Shown one piece after another: positions 39,063-49,020 of a DNA stretch of 50,000 nt. The position numbers and the translations under genes are program-made. Every line of letters begins with the position of its first letter. The first letter of the stretch is position 1. Below the pieces are notes generated by a model. The model was not told the origin of the DNA. It saw nothing but the letters and a program-made list of their open reading frames with translations, and ran no database searches. This DNA is from Prorocentrum cordatum (Eukaryota; Sar; Dinophyceae; Prorocentrales; Prorocentraceae), in the NCBI GenBank assembly GCA_963575745.1, contig CAUYUJ010014616.1, forward strand, positions 663,597 through 713,596, in the 5' to 3' direction.

Positions 39063-39955
39063 CCCGAGCTGAGGCAGGCTGAGGCCGAGGCAGGCTGAGG
39101 CTGAGGCTGAGGCACGCCGAGGCAGGCTGAGGCTGAGGCTGAGGCAGGCTGAGGCTGAGGCAGGCTGAGGCTGAGGCCGAGGCTGAGGCTGAGGGCTGAG
39201 GCTGAGGAGGCAGGCCGAAGCTGAGACAAGGTGAGGCTGAATGGGGGGGGGGGAAGGGGGGGGGGAGGAGGAGGGGAGGCTGAGGCAGGCTGAGGCCGAG
39301 GCAGGCTGAGGCCGAGGCAGGCTGAGGCTGAGGCTGAGGCAAGCCGAGGCAGGCTGAGGCTGAGGCTGAGGCTGAGGCTGAGGCAGGCTGAGGCTGAGGC
39401 AGGCTGAGGCTGAGGCAGGCTGAGGCTGAGGCTGAGGCTGATGCAGACTGAGGCTGACGCTGAGGCTGAGGCTGGGGCAGGCTGAGGCTGAGGCTGAGGC
39501 CGAGGCAGGCTGAGGCTGAGGCTGAGGCAAGCCGAGGCAGGCTGAGGCTGAGGCTGAAGCTGAGGCAGGCTGAGGCTGAGGATGGGCCGAGGCAGGCCGA
39601 AGCTGAGACAAGGTGAGGCTGAATGGGGGGGGGAAGGGGGGGGGGGAGGAGGGGAGGCTGAGGCAGGCTGAGGCCGAGGCAGGCTGAGGAGGCAGGCTGA
39701 GGCTGAGGCTGAGGCAAGCCGAGGCAGGCTGAGGCTGAGGCTGAGGCTGAGGCTGAGGCTGAGGCAGGCTGAGGCTGAGGCAGGCTGAGGCTGAGGCAGG
39801 CTGAGGCTGAGGCTGAGGCTGAGGCAGGCTGAGGCCAAGGCAGGCTGAGGCTGAGGCTGAGGCAGGCTGAGGCTGAGGCCGAGGCAGGCTGAGGCTGAGG
39901 CTGGGGCAAGCCGAGGCAGGCTGAGGCTGAGGCTGAAACTGAGGCAGGCTGAGGC
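39063..39955. repeat. GAGGCT/GAGGCAGGCT satellite with higher-order structure
   Basis: GAGGCTGAGGCAGGCTGAGG units run for about 890 bp. A distinctive G-run block flanked by AAGCTGAGACAAGGTGAGGC occurs at about 39228-39280 and again at 39599-39650. This indicates duplication of a unit of about 370 bp. Confidence 0.93.
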
Positions 39956-40215
39956 ATCCAAAGGAATCCATAGGAATCCTTAGGAATCCGTAGGCATCCT
40001 TAGGAATCCGTAGGCATCCTTAGGAATCCGTAGGCATAGTTAAGCATCCTCAGGAATCTTTAGGAGTCCTTAGGATTCCCTAGGAATCCTTAGGAATCTC
40101 TAGGAATCCCTAGGAATCAGGATTCCTAAGGATTCGTAAGGTTTCCTAAGGATTCCTATGGATTCCTATGGATGCCTAAGGATGCCTTAGGAATCCCTAG
40201 GAATCCTTAGGATTC
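39956..40215. repeat. TAGGAATCC repeat with internal inversion
   Basis: TAGGAATCCT and TAGGCATCCT units (39956-40118) switch to the reverse complement (AGGATTCCTA, 40115-40175) and then partly back. Transcribed or single-stranded, it could fold into a long hairpin. Confidence 0.85.
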
Positions 40216-40518
40216 CATTGGATCCTAAGGCCGTTGCCACTGCGACTGTCATTGCGAATGCGACTGCGACTGCGAGAACAGCAGAATTCTACAACTGGAT
40301 TCTCACCTGAATCTTAAGGGGAATGCTTCCAGATATGCTTATACACATCGCTGTTCGGTTGCTTTGCCGGGATAATTTTTATCGGAGATGAGGGGGTGAG
40401 ATCGAAGTGGAACGGAGAGCCCCCCTACCGGGAAATCGGTTTCGGTTTCGTGTTCGTGCGTGCCGTGCGTGCGGGCGAGGCGAAGCTGCGTGGGCGGGCG
40501 AGAAGAAAGTCTCCTGGG
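40216..40518. other. No gene recognised
   Basis: GACTGCGAATGCGACTGCGA-like units lie at 40240-40275. The remainder is unique. Confidence 0.4.
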
Positions 40519-40670
40519 GCTGAGGCGCGGCCGGACCAAAAGTCTCCCTTCCGGCGTCCGGTGGCGCGCAGTGTCCCGCCGGTGTCCCGCTGTGGCTGAG
40601 GCGCGGCCGGACCAAAACTCTCCCTTTCGGCGTCCGGTGGCGCGCGGTGTCCCGCCGGTGCCCCGCAGGT
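40519..40670. repeat. Tandem repeat, 76 bp, two copies
   Basis: The unit starts GCTGAGGCGCGGCCGGACCA and contains CGGCGTCCGGTGGCGCGC and GTGTCCCGCCGGTG (40519 and 40595). Confidence 0.88.
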
Positions 40671-40686
40671 GTCCCGTCGGTGTCCC

Positions 40687-40750
<64 letters not shown>

Positions 40751-40792
40751 TTGATGTTGATGATGATGGTGATGTGATGAGGATGGTGTCCC

Positions 40793-40858
<66 letters not shown>

Positions 40859-41046
40859 GATGATGATGTTGACGATGTTGATGATGACGATGATGATGGT
40901 GATGGTGATGATGATGGTGCCCCGATGGTGATGACGCTGATGATGATGATGTTGCTGATGATGTTGGTGCCCCAATGATGATGATGTTGATGATGATCCT
41001 GATGATGTTGATGATGTTGACATGATGATGAGATGATGATGATGAA

Positions 41047-41077
<31 letters not shown>

Positions 41078-41530
41078 GTGGCCCGATGATGATGAGTTTG
41101 ATGATGATGCTGTTGATGATGATGGTGATGATGATGATGGTGTCCTGGTCATGATGATGATGATGCTGATGATGAAGATGATGGTGTCCATGATGATGAT
41201 GTTGCTGATGAGGATGATGATGAGGTGATGATGATGATTTTGATGATGGTGGCCCGATGATGGAAATGATGCTGATGTTGAGGATGATGGTGTCCTGATG
41301 ATGATGATGATGTCGCTGGTGAGAATGATGATGGTGTCGCGATGATGATGATGGTGATGATGATGATGATGTTGCTGATGATGATGGTGTCCCGATGGTG
41401 ATGATGATGTTGATGATCTTGTTCATGATGATGATGAAATGATGATGCTGATGATGGTGGTGTTCCGATGATGATGATGGTGTTCCGATGATGCTGGTGA
41501 TGTTGATGATGGTGGTGATGATGGTGTCCC

Positions 41531-41565
<35 letters not shown>

Positions 41566-41755
41566 GGGTGAGGGTGATGATGATGATGATGATTATGATG
41601 ATGATGATGATGATGTTGATGATTATTTTGATGATGTTGGTGAGATGGTGATGACGCTGATGATGATGATTATGATGATGATGATGATGATGGTGGCCCG
41701 ATGATGAGGATGATGATGTCAATGACGTTGGTGACGATGATGTTGATGATGACGT
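40687..41755. repeat. Long (GAT)n-based satellite punctuated by GGTGTCCCGATG
   Basis: More than 1 kb of GATGAT, GTTGAT and GCTGAT units. About every 40-120 bp a GGTGyCCCGATGATG motif interrupts them, which makes a loose higher-order unit. It gives poly-Met, poly-Asp and poly-His open frames that are not genes. Confidence 0.93.
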
Positions 41756-41756
41756 T

Positions 41757-42003
41757 GATTGTGAGATCGATTGTGATATCGATAGTGAGATTGAACGTGA
41801 GACCCAATGTGAGATCGATTGTGAGATCGATAGTGAGATCGATAGTGAGATCGATTGTGAGATCCATAGTCAGATCGATTGTGAGATCAATCGAATGACA
41901 TAGATCGAGTGAGATCGATTGTGAGATCGATCGAGTGAGATCGATCGAGCGAGACCGATCGTGAGATCGATAGTGAGATCGATAGTGCGACCGATCGAGT
42001 GAG
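41757..42003. repeat. GTGAGATCGATA repeat, about 12 bp
   Basis: GTGAGATCGATT/A units with GAGC variants over about 245 bp. GATC occurs in almost every unit. Confidence 0.9.
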
Positions 42004-42019
42004 ACGTTGGTTCCTCCCC

Positions 42020-42134
42020 CCCCCGAACCTCCTTATCACCCGAAGAGTGGTCGTATAGGTATGATTGGGGTATTTGGCGCATTTTCCATGTTTCGTCCAA
42101 CATGCGCCTGTAGGGGGGCAGGCCCGACCTAAAC
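42020..42134. mobile_element. Right half of the inverted-repeat element family
   Basis: The interior resembles the right half of the element at 24578 (GGGGTATTTGGCGC, TTCGTCCAA). It ends CGCCTGTAGGGGGGCAGGCC, CGACCTAAAC, the expected right terminal repeat (42107-42134). Confidence 0.62.
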
Positions 42135-42896
42135 CTAGCAACGCTTGCAGTCGGCTGCAGCTTCCGGCGGGCAACCTCTGCCGAGCGTGTCGTGCCACCG
42201 GCTCTGGCCCACCGCGCTTCGGCACGAGGCGCCGTCCACGTCCCAGCCTTTCCAGCGTCAGCGTCCAGAGCCCTTCCCGGCCTCCCGCCCCGCGGAGCAG
42301 AGAGACGCGCCATCCGCTTGCAAGGCGTAGCGTGTCCACAGTGCCTCCGCCGCGGCACGCTAAGCAGAAGCTCTCGACCGTAAATATGTTCGGCTCCTTA
42401 TCCTCCTCCTCCTCCGCCTCCTCCTCCTCCGCTTTCCCCTGTTGCTCCTTCTCCCCCCTCCTCCTCTCTGTTCGGGCGGAGCGCACGACGTTCAAAACGA
42501 ATTGTCGGGAACGGGTTGGAAAGGAGTGCTCGCAGGCGGCGTTCGGGTCAGTCGCAGGGTATCTACGAATTCGTGAAATTCAGCCCAGGGTCTAGGTCTC
42601 TAGCGAAAGCCAGATCGGAACCACGACCAGATCGGAACCAGACAATGCGCGCCACAGAAAAAACTTGAAACAGTCTCCGCAGCGCTCGGCAACGAATTGG
42701 CATACAAGTCCTGGGACTGATGCGTAGTCCGTCGGGGCCCCTGGCTGGAGTCGAGGAGCACTGCAGCAATGGCTACGCTTCGGATTGTGATTGTCGCTCT
42801 CTTCCTCCCGCCGGCTGCTCGCACACGGACGAGAGCAGGGGACGCCACCCACAGTCAGCTGTCTTGCGAGTAGCAGCGTGCCCTTGCCTGCCGGAG
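42135..42896. other. Intron, no firm gene
   Basis: A minus-strand frame (42150-42390) is open and Arg/Gly/Leu-rich, without recognised motifs. A short CTC run lies at 42400-42432. GACCAGATCGGAACCA is partly repeated near 42612. Confidence 0.35.
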
Positions 42897-42991
42897 GTGG
42901 AGGGCCCCAGTGGCACCCAGAGCCTCCTGATGGAGGACCGCCCGAACCCCCTGACGTTGCAGTGGAAGACGGCCGAGCACGGCCGCGAGAG
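42897..42991 (+). CDS. Exon of the large plus-strand gene
   Basis: An AG precedes GTG at 42897. The frame reads Val-Glu-Gly-Pro-Ser-Gly-Thr-Gln-Ser-Leu-Leu-Met-Glu, then Asn-Pro-Leu-Thr-Leu-Gln-Trp-Lys-Thr-Ala-Glu-His. The donor is GAGAG followed by GC at 42992. It leaves two bases (AG) that complete an Arg codon with the G at 44050, so the join to the long last exon is exactly in frame. A GT eight bases further (43000) would break the frame, which favours the GC donor. Donor and acceptor share AGGCCGCAC. This is the best-supported splice in the window. Confidence 0.68.
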
Positions 42992-44049
42992 GCCGCACGG
43001 TCGGGGACCTCTCCAAACGCACGCCAACCGTCCCTTTAGGAGCAGGGAGGAGGGCGGGGGAAGAGAGAGGGAGAGAGGAAGAAAGCAAAAGAACGAGACA
43101 GAGAGAGAGAGAGAGAGAAATGAGAGAGAGAGTGAGTGGAAGAGAGAAAGAGAGAGAGCCTCACAAGGGAACGCGTGCAATCATCCCAACCCCTCTTCAG
43201 GATGGCGGGGGTGGGATGCTCAAGTGCGCGATCGCAGGAAATGTGTAATTAGCATTGTTGAGGAATCCCGCAGGGCTTTCGAGGAATCCTCCGAAATCCA
43301 TCGGACTTCCTGAAAATTCCTGAATACGTTGGGCTCCTCGGGGAATTCTCCAGATCCCCCAGGGATGCGTTCATCAGACCCATAGTTCCGCAGACCCTGA
43401 GAAGACAACATATCTCGGGCGCAAGAAGCGGAAGGGCGACGGGGGGAAGGGACTGGCGGCTTTAATGAAAGTATTGGGCTTCTCGGCTCATCCAAGCAAT
43501 GCGTCTGGGTCACGCAAAGGCCTTGGGAACTCTTTGTGTCTCTTGTGTGGCTCTTTGCAGGGCTCCATGGGCCTGCGTAGTCCACTTGGGGCATGCTTCA
43601 GGAGGAATGGGGCCTCTCGGGGCCTGCGTCTCGGGGCGTCTTGGGGCCTGCCTTAGGAGGCAAAAGGGGAGTGGGCAGGGAGGAACTGGTCACACAAAAA
43701 GTGCACACGTCGCGAAATCCATTCAAAAGATTGGGTCGAGAGGTCTGGGTCAATTGATAAAACAAGTCGGAGCTTCAGGCGCCCACCCAATCCTCCCCTT
43801 CCCCCCCCCTGCGCCCAGTGGGGGACTCGGGCTCCAGAGGGCGTCGAGAGAGCTGTGAGGAATACAGTTTCTCCCTGACGACATGTACCGTCTGTTCAAC
43901 GATGGTGCCGAGGGATCGGCACCAGGGGGGGGTTCTCAAGGGCATCCGCCCTCTGGGTAAGAGTGGGCAGGGCGGAACTGGCGAAGGAGGAGAAGAGGGA
44001 GGGGCCTGGGGCGGCGGCAGGGCTCTCCTTCGGGCCGCTCGCCCCCCAG
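42992..44049. other. Intron with a 9-bp direct repeat at its borders
   Basis: GC at the start and AG at the end. AGGCCGCAC spans both borders (42990-42998 and 44048-44056). The inside contains a GA-rich microsatellite (43090-43160) and G-rich sequence (43560-43700), and no gene. Confidence 0.6.
43090..43160. repeat. (GA)n microsatellite
   Basis: GAGAGA runs with GAAATG and GAGTGA interruptions inside the intron. Confidence 0.9.
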
Positions 44050-47000
44050 GCCGCACCTGCACTACCGCTTCTTCTCGGCCGAGTTCCTGCAGCCGAGCGA
44101 CCCGAGCGGCGTCTGCGTCACCGTCACGCTCCAGATGGCTTCCGCGACCGTGTCCTTGCCGCTGGCGGTGCACGTGCCGCGGGAGTGCTTCCAGCGCGGC
44201 GCCGGCGCCGGCACCGAGGCCTTCGCCCTGGGCAGGACGGGGGCCCGTGCGGAGATCTACCTGCCGGACGCACAGCGGCTCGTGGACTGGTCGGCGTGGG
44301 AGGTCACCCCGGCAGTGCCGACGGCCTTCCCGGCCTGCCCCGGCCCGGGGAGCGCGGGCGGCGGCTGGCTGGTGGACGTGCTGGCGCTGCGGCTGCGGCT
44401 GGGGACCGAGCGGACGGTGGCCCTGCCGCTCGGGCCCGACCTCGTGGTCCTGCGCTTCTGCGCCTCGCGGCTGAGCCTGCTGCCGCGGCCGGTGCTGGGG
44501 GACGGCGGCGCCCAGGAGGCCTCGGCGGCGCCAGCCCAGGACCCTCGCAGCGGCGAGGTGGCCGGGATCGTGGTCCACTCCCTCGCGGTCCACAGCCCCG
44601 CGGTCTGCCAGTGCCTGCTGAGCGGCGGGGCGGGCCCCAGCGTCCTGTTTGCGGAGCTCCCGCACCAGGCCTCGCGCTGCTTCGTCCCCGCCGAGCCAGA
44701 CGGCCGCGGGCGCGTGTGCATCCACGCGCTCCTGCCAGAGTGGGGCCTGTCGGCTTCGGCGGAGGCTCAGCTCGGCGACGGGGCTCTGGAGCTCCACTGG
44801 GTCTTCGCGACGCAGCAGGGCGACGTGCACGCCGCGGGGCGGGCGACGTGCGCGCAGTGGCCAGTCCCAGTCGGAGGGCACCCGACCGTGCCGGTCACGG
44901 CGCACGTGCTGCGGCTCCGCATCCCCGAGGAGCTCGTGCCCCAGCTGGCCCCCGTGGAAGTGCGACTGGGGCGCGGGCCAGGCCGCTCCTTCGTGTGGGC
45001 TGGTTCCGAGGACGGGGGCGACGAGGAGATCTTGCCCTACAGCGCGTTCGAAGAAGACCCGTGCGCGGTGAGCGTGCGATGTGGGAAGCAGGCCAGGGCC
45101 CAGATGCAGTTCTCCTTGTTGGACTTGCTGGCGGCGCAGCTGCTCACGGGGGGCAGGGGCTTGCTCTCCTTGCCCGTCCTCGTGGAGGCGGACGTGCAGC
45201 GCGATGGCACCAGATTCGCTGCCTTCCTCTTCCTGCCTGTGCGGCTCCAGTGCTCAGCCACGGCAGTCGCGCACGGCCCCACGGGCCCCGTGGCGTCGGC
45301 CGGCGGGCTGCTGCTCCTCCAGGGTGTCGCTGTCTCCGCTTCCCTCGACGCCACAGCTCACCGGGCTGGGTGCCCCGCGCTGGAGAACCCCGAGCGGCAC
45401 GCTTGGCAGCCCGCTCCAAGGGTCTCCATGCGCGCAGGGGCCCAGCACTCCAGTGGGCTTGCACTGCCGCGAACGCTGTGCTGCGCCGCTGCGTCGTGGG
45501 GGCCCGACGGCAGGGCTCAGCGCTGCATAGATCTCACCCCGCACGTCCTGGCGGTGCTGCTTCCAGGGGCCCCGGGGGAGGCCGACCTGCGCGTCGACCT
45601 CCAGCTGCAGTGTCCACACTGCGGGGCGAATGTCGAGCTGCAGGCTTCGCCGAAGGACTCGCTGGAGTTGGCTCAGCTGCCCGCGTGGCGGAGCTTCACG
45701 GTACGAATGCAGGTCCACAGCCGGGGGCCCCAAGTCCTCCGCGGGGGCGCGCTAGCCTTCGCCAGAATGGCGGTCTGCCCGTCGCGACTGGCTCGCTCCC
45801 CGCAGGGCCTCTTGTCGCTCTCCCTCGAGACGCCCCGGGGTGAGGATGAGGCCGGCCTCCCAGAGCTCCTGGACTGGTGCGGGCGCCTGGGCGGCCACGG
45901 CGCACAGGGCAGGAGCGAGGGCGACGCCGCCCTGTCCGTGCGCCTCTCGGTCACGGGCCCCACCCCGGCCAGCCTGAGCTTGGACGGAATGTCGGTCATC
46001 GCGGCGCCGGCGCAGCTGGTGGTGGAGACGGGGGCCGAGCACGCGCTGGCGTACCTCACCCTGGAGGCGCAGCGCCTGTCCGGCCTGCGCGTGCTGCTCG
46101 CAAGGGTCCCCCTGGCAGCGCTGGGGCCGCTGGAGGACGGCCGGCCTGTGCGCTACCCGCTACTCTTCACGCCGAACCTCCGCCCCGTGCTGGTCGCCAC
46201 TTACGAGCCGCGCCGTGGCTTCCCGACCAGTGATGCGGCGGAGGCAGCGCCGGCGCCCGCGGCGGAGCCGGGCGGACCCGCAGAGGCCGTGCCGTCGCCG
46301 CGCGCGCGGTTGGCCGCGGAGATCCGCTCAGTGATGCGGCTGTCGCCCCCAGAGGTTCAGGCAGCGCCCGCGAGATCGCCGAGCCTGCCGGGCGCGCGGC
46401 CCCGCGCGCCAGGCGGCCGCGGCTCCCCTGGAGCACCGCGGAGGCCGAGGTCCGTGGGAGGTTCGCCTGCCGCGGCACCGGCCGGTCGCGGCCGTGGCGG
46501 CACAGCCGCCGCCACTGCAGCCGGGCGTCGCCTGCAGGCGCATCCGTTCTTGGATCGGGGCAGGCACTTGTGGCTGGCGCCCACCAGCAACGACCAGCCA
46601 AAGAAGAACGACGTGATGTGGTGCCAAGAGATGGGCCGGCGAAGGCCGGAGCCAACGCCGAAGTCGGCTGCCAGGTTGGGCGCGGAGGGCCTCCGGGGCG
46701 CGCCGGCCGGGTGGAAGGAGAGAGACAACCAGGCGGAGGGGCCGAGCTACCGGGCAGCCTTCTTGGCCAAGCGCAGGCAGGACGTGGAGTTATGCCGCGA
46801 CCAGCTGCGGCACGCGAAGGTCGGGTGCCGCAGGGCTGAGGAGAGGCTCGCGGGCCTGAGGCAGCAGCTGGCCTCGGCGGAGAGGGAGCTGGGGCGGCGG
46901 GCGCAATGTGAGGACCTCGCAGCGCTGGCGGCCTGGGGCGCGAGGGCCGACGCGGCCGCCGCCGCCGCGGCTGGCGAGCGGCAGCAGGAGGACGCGGGGC

Positions 47001-47509
47001 CGCCGCAGGCGTGCGCGCTGTGTGGCCAGACGGGGCTCGCCCGGGCGCTGCGCTTCTGCGCGGGCTGCCTCCCAGCCGCGCGGGACGAGGCGGCCGCACT
47101 GCAGGCCGAGGCTGGCGCCCTGCTCGTGCGCAGGGCCGAGCTGCGCGGGGAGCTGCTGCGGCAGCGCAAGCTCGCCGCTTCGCTGGAAGAGGCCGAGGGC
47201 GAGCTGGCCTCCCGCGCGGCGTCGGTCGAGGAGGGTGGGCAAGGGCAGCAGGAGGCGGTGCGGCGCGAGCTCACGGATCTGCTGGTGCAGTTGCGGACGT
47301 TGGGGCGCGAGAAGGAGCTGCAAGGGCAATTGGAGTCGGAGCAGCGAGGCCACTTCCAGGGGCGCCAGGAGGAGGCCGACGGCCTGCTGACGGCCGCGAC
47401 CAAAAGGAGAGACCAGCTGCTCAGGCGCAACAGGGAGCTGAAGGCGAGCATGCAGGAGATCGAGTTCGACATAGCGGTTCTGCTGGCGGATCACGAGGCT
47501 CCTGGCTGA
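44050..47509 (+). CDS. Last exon of a large beta-rich, coiled-coil protein (function unknown)
   Basis: The frame opens after CAG at 44049 with Pro-His-Leu-His-Tyr-Arg-Phe-Phe-Ser-Ala-Glu-Phe and stays open for 3.46 kb to a TGA at 47507-47509. An internal Met (44135) would give 1,124 residues, but the frame clearly begins earlier. Numbering from that Met, residues 1-690 are mostly alternating beta strands with several repeated-looking modules and one Cys-Pro-His-Cys pair (493-496). Residues about 696-805 are an Ala/Pro/Arg linker. Residues about 870-920 and 985-1115 are Glu/Arg/Gln/Leu-rich heptads typical of coiled coil. Between them lies Cys960-x2-Cys963...Cys975-x2-Cys978, possibly zinc-binding. 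The order C2-like modules then coiled coil recalls centriolar proteins such as CEP120, but I cannot assign a family. Codon third positions are strongly G/C. No signal peptide or membrane segment was seen. Confidence 0.78.
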
Positions 47510-47617
47510 GGGCCGCAGGCTTCACCAGAGACCCACAAGCAGGAGCAGATGCTCTCGGCGCAGAGCAGGCACGGCACGTTCGCAGGGCGGATCTTCGACG
47601 CGATCTTCGAGCTGTAG
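47498..47617 (+). other. In-frame extension beyond the TGA, possible alternative C terminus
   Basis: After the TGA at 47507 the same frame continues with plausible protein (Ala-Ser-Pro-Glu-Thr-His-Lys-Gln-Glu-Gln-Met, then Phe-Ala-Gly-Arg-Ile-Phe-Asp-Ala-Ile-Phe-Glu-Leu) to a TAG at 47615-47617. The 21 bases from 47498 to 47518 start with GC, end with AG, contain the TGA, and are flanked by AGGCT on both sides. Their removal would keep the frame. An ordinary stop is still the default reading. Confidence 0.4.
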
Positions 47618-48499
47618 CGGCAGACCGCACTGTTTTGAGCCTGATGTCCAGCGAGTAGGCGGAGGCGGCCCTGGAGCCGCACGCGAAGCGCGGCACGTCA
47701 TCGCCCGCTCGCCGTGCGAGCAGTGCGCGTGCGAGCCAGGGGAAAAAGGGTGGTCTCGCGAAGCGGCGCGCGTGCTCGTTATGCCTCGTCCCAGCTGCCG
47801 TGCTGTTGTGCCCCATGGCAGGTGACGATTACAGTCGTCCCGGCCAGCGATGACGTCAACGTCCGCGAGGTGTGTGCAAGCTTGGTCGGCGCGCTCAGCA
47901 GGCGCCGTGCTCTTTCTTGTTGTGGGCCGAAGCACGCACCACAGGAGGTGTGAAGGGGGGATGCCTGCTCCTGCTTCTGTCAGAAGGAAGTCACGCGAGA
48001 AGCCCAGAGTGCTGGCCACACCCAGCGAGAGCTCGCAGAAGCATCCCCGAGCGGAGGGCCCGCGGCCTCGAGCACTAACACTCGAACGCTAATGCCACGG
48101 CCGTTAAAATCCTCTGGCACTTGAAAACCAAGGAGCACCAAGGGCACGAGGGTACTCCAGCTCGTGCCAGAGGCTCGGGCAGTGGTTTCGACGAGACCGC
48201 TAGAATGGAAGTTCCTGATCGTTTCCGAACATCTTGGACCACTTTCACAGCCTCGTGGCATTCGCTCACAGGCAGGCATCGCAGATCGCTTTCCTAGCGA
48301 AGTGCCACTCCGACGGCACTCTTCGGGTGTGTTGCTGGGGGGTATGTCACAGCGAATGTTCAGTATGATCGTGAACACGCCCAGGTTCAAGGCGACCGCA
48401 CACCATCGCCGACCCCCCCCCCTCGCCTCCTCCCTCGCTCAGCGCAGGGCATGGCCCTCTTGTGTACATGCTGCGCGCCGCGGGGCCGCGGAGCAAGCC
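47618..48499. other. Downstream region, no gene recognised
   Basis: Open frames on both strands have no motifs. This may be the 3' untranslated and intergenic region of the large gene. Confidence 0.35.
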
Positions 48500-49020
48500 C
48501 GCAGAGGGTCGCCGAACTCCACGAGGGGGCACGATCCGCGTGGGTGGGGGGTCGGATTGAGCGGAGGCCCCCCCCACGCAGGCGCACACTGAGGCAGCAG
48601 GTGGAGCTCCACATGGGGCATGGCCGCAGGCGGAGCTCCTTGTGGGCCACACGGTCGGCGCAGGGGCCGTGCCGGAAGTGGGCGGGGGAGTGCATGCGAC
48701 CTTGGTCGGTCGAGGGAGAGCCCACCGTGGGGCGCGATCCGCGTGAGGAGTTGGACAACGAGGGTTGGAGGGAGGGGGGAGTCGCGCGCGAACTCGGCCG
48801 CTGGGGCCGTCGGTGGAGTTCCATGTGGGGCACGATCCACATGAGGGGCGTGCAGTAATGGGCAGGGGGGCGCAAGCGAACGTCGCCTGTGCGCCACGAT
48901 CCGTGTAAGGGGTGGGCCGAAGTGGACGGGGGGACGCATGCGAACTTGGCCACTGAGGCCATAGGCGCAGCTCCTTGTGGGCCGCGATCGGCGTGAGGGG
49001 TGTGCCGAAACGGGCGGGGC
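48500..49020. repeat. Degenerate repeat of about 80-100 bp
   Basis: A pattern of GGAGCTCCtTGTGGGcC, CGATCcGCGTGAGGGG, then GGGCGGGGGcGcGCATGCGA and ACTTGGcC recurs about five or six times in diverged form (near 48605, 48640, 48735, 48817, 48893 and 48968). Confidence 0.55.

Noticed and set aside
38498-39961. 487-codon minus-strand frame with Ser-Ala-Cys-Leu repeats
   Set aside because: It results from the GAGGCT satellite and the 73-bp minisatellite, whose period is not a multiple of three.
43963-45843. 626-codon plus-strand frame overlapping the last exon
   Set aside because: It is an Arg/Gly/Ala-rich shadow of the real frame (44050-47509), kept open by high GC.
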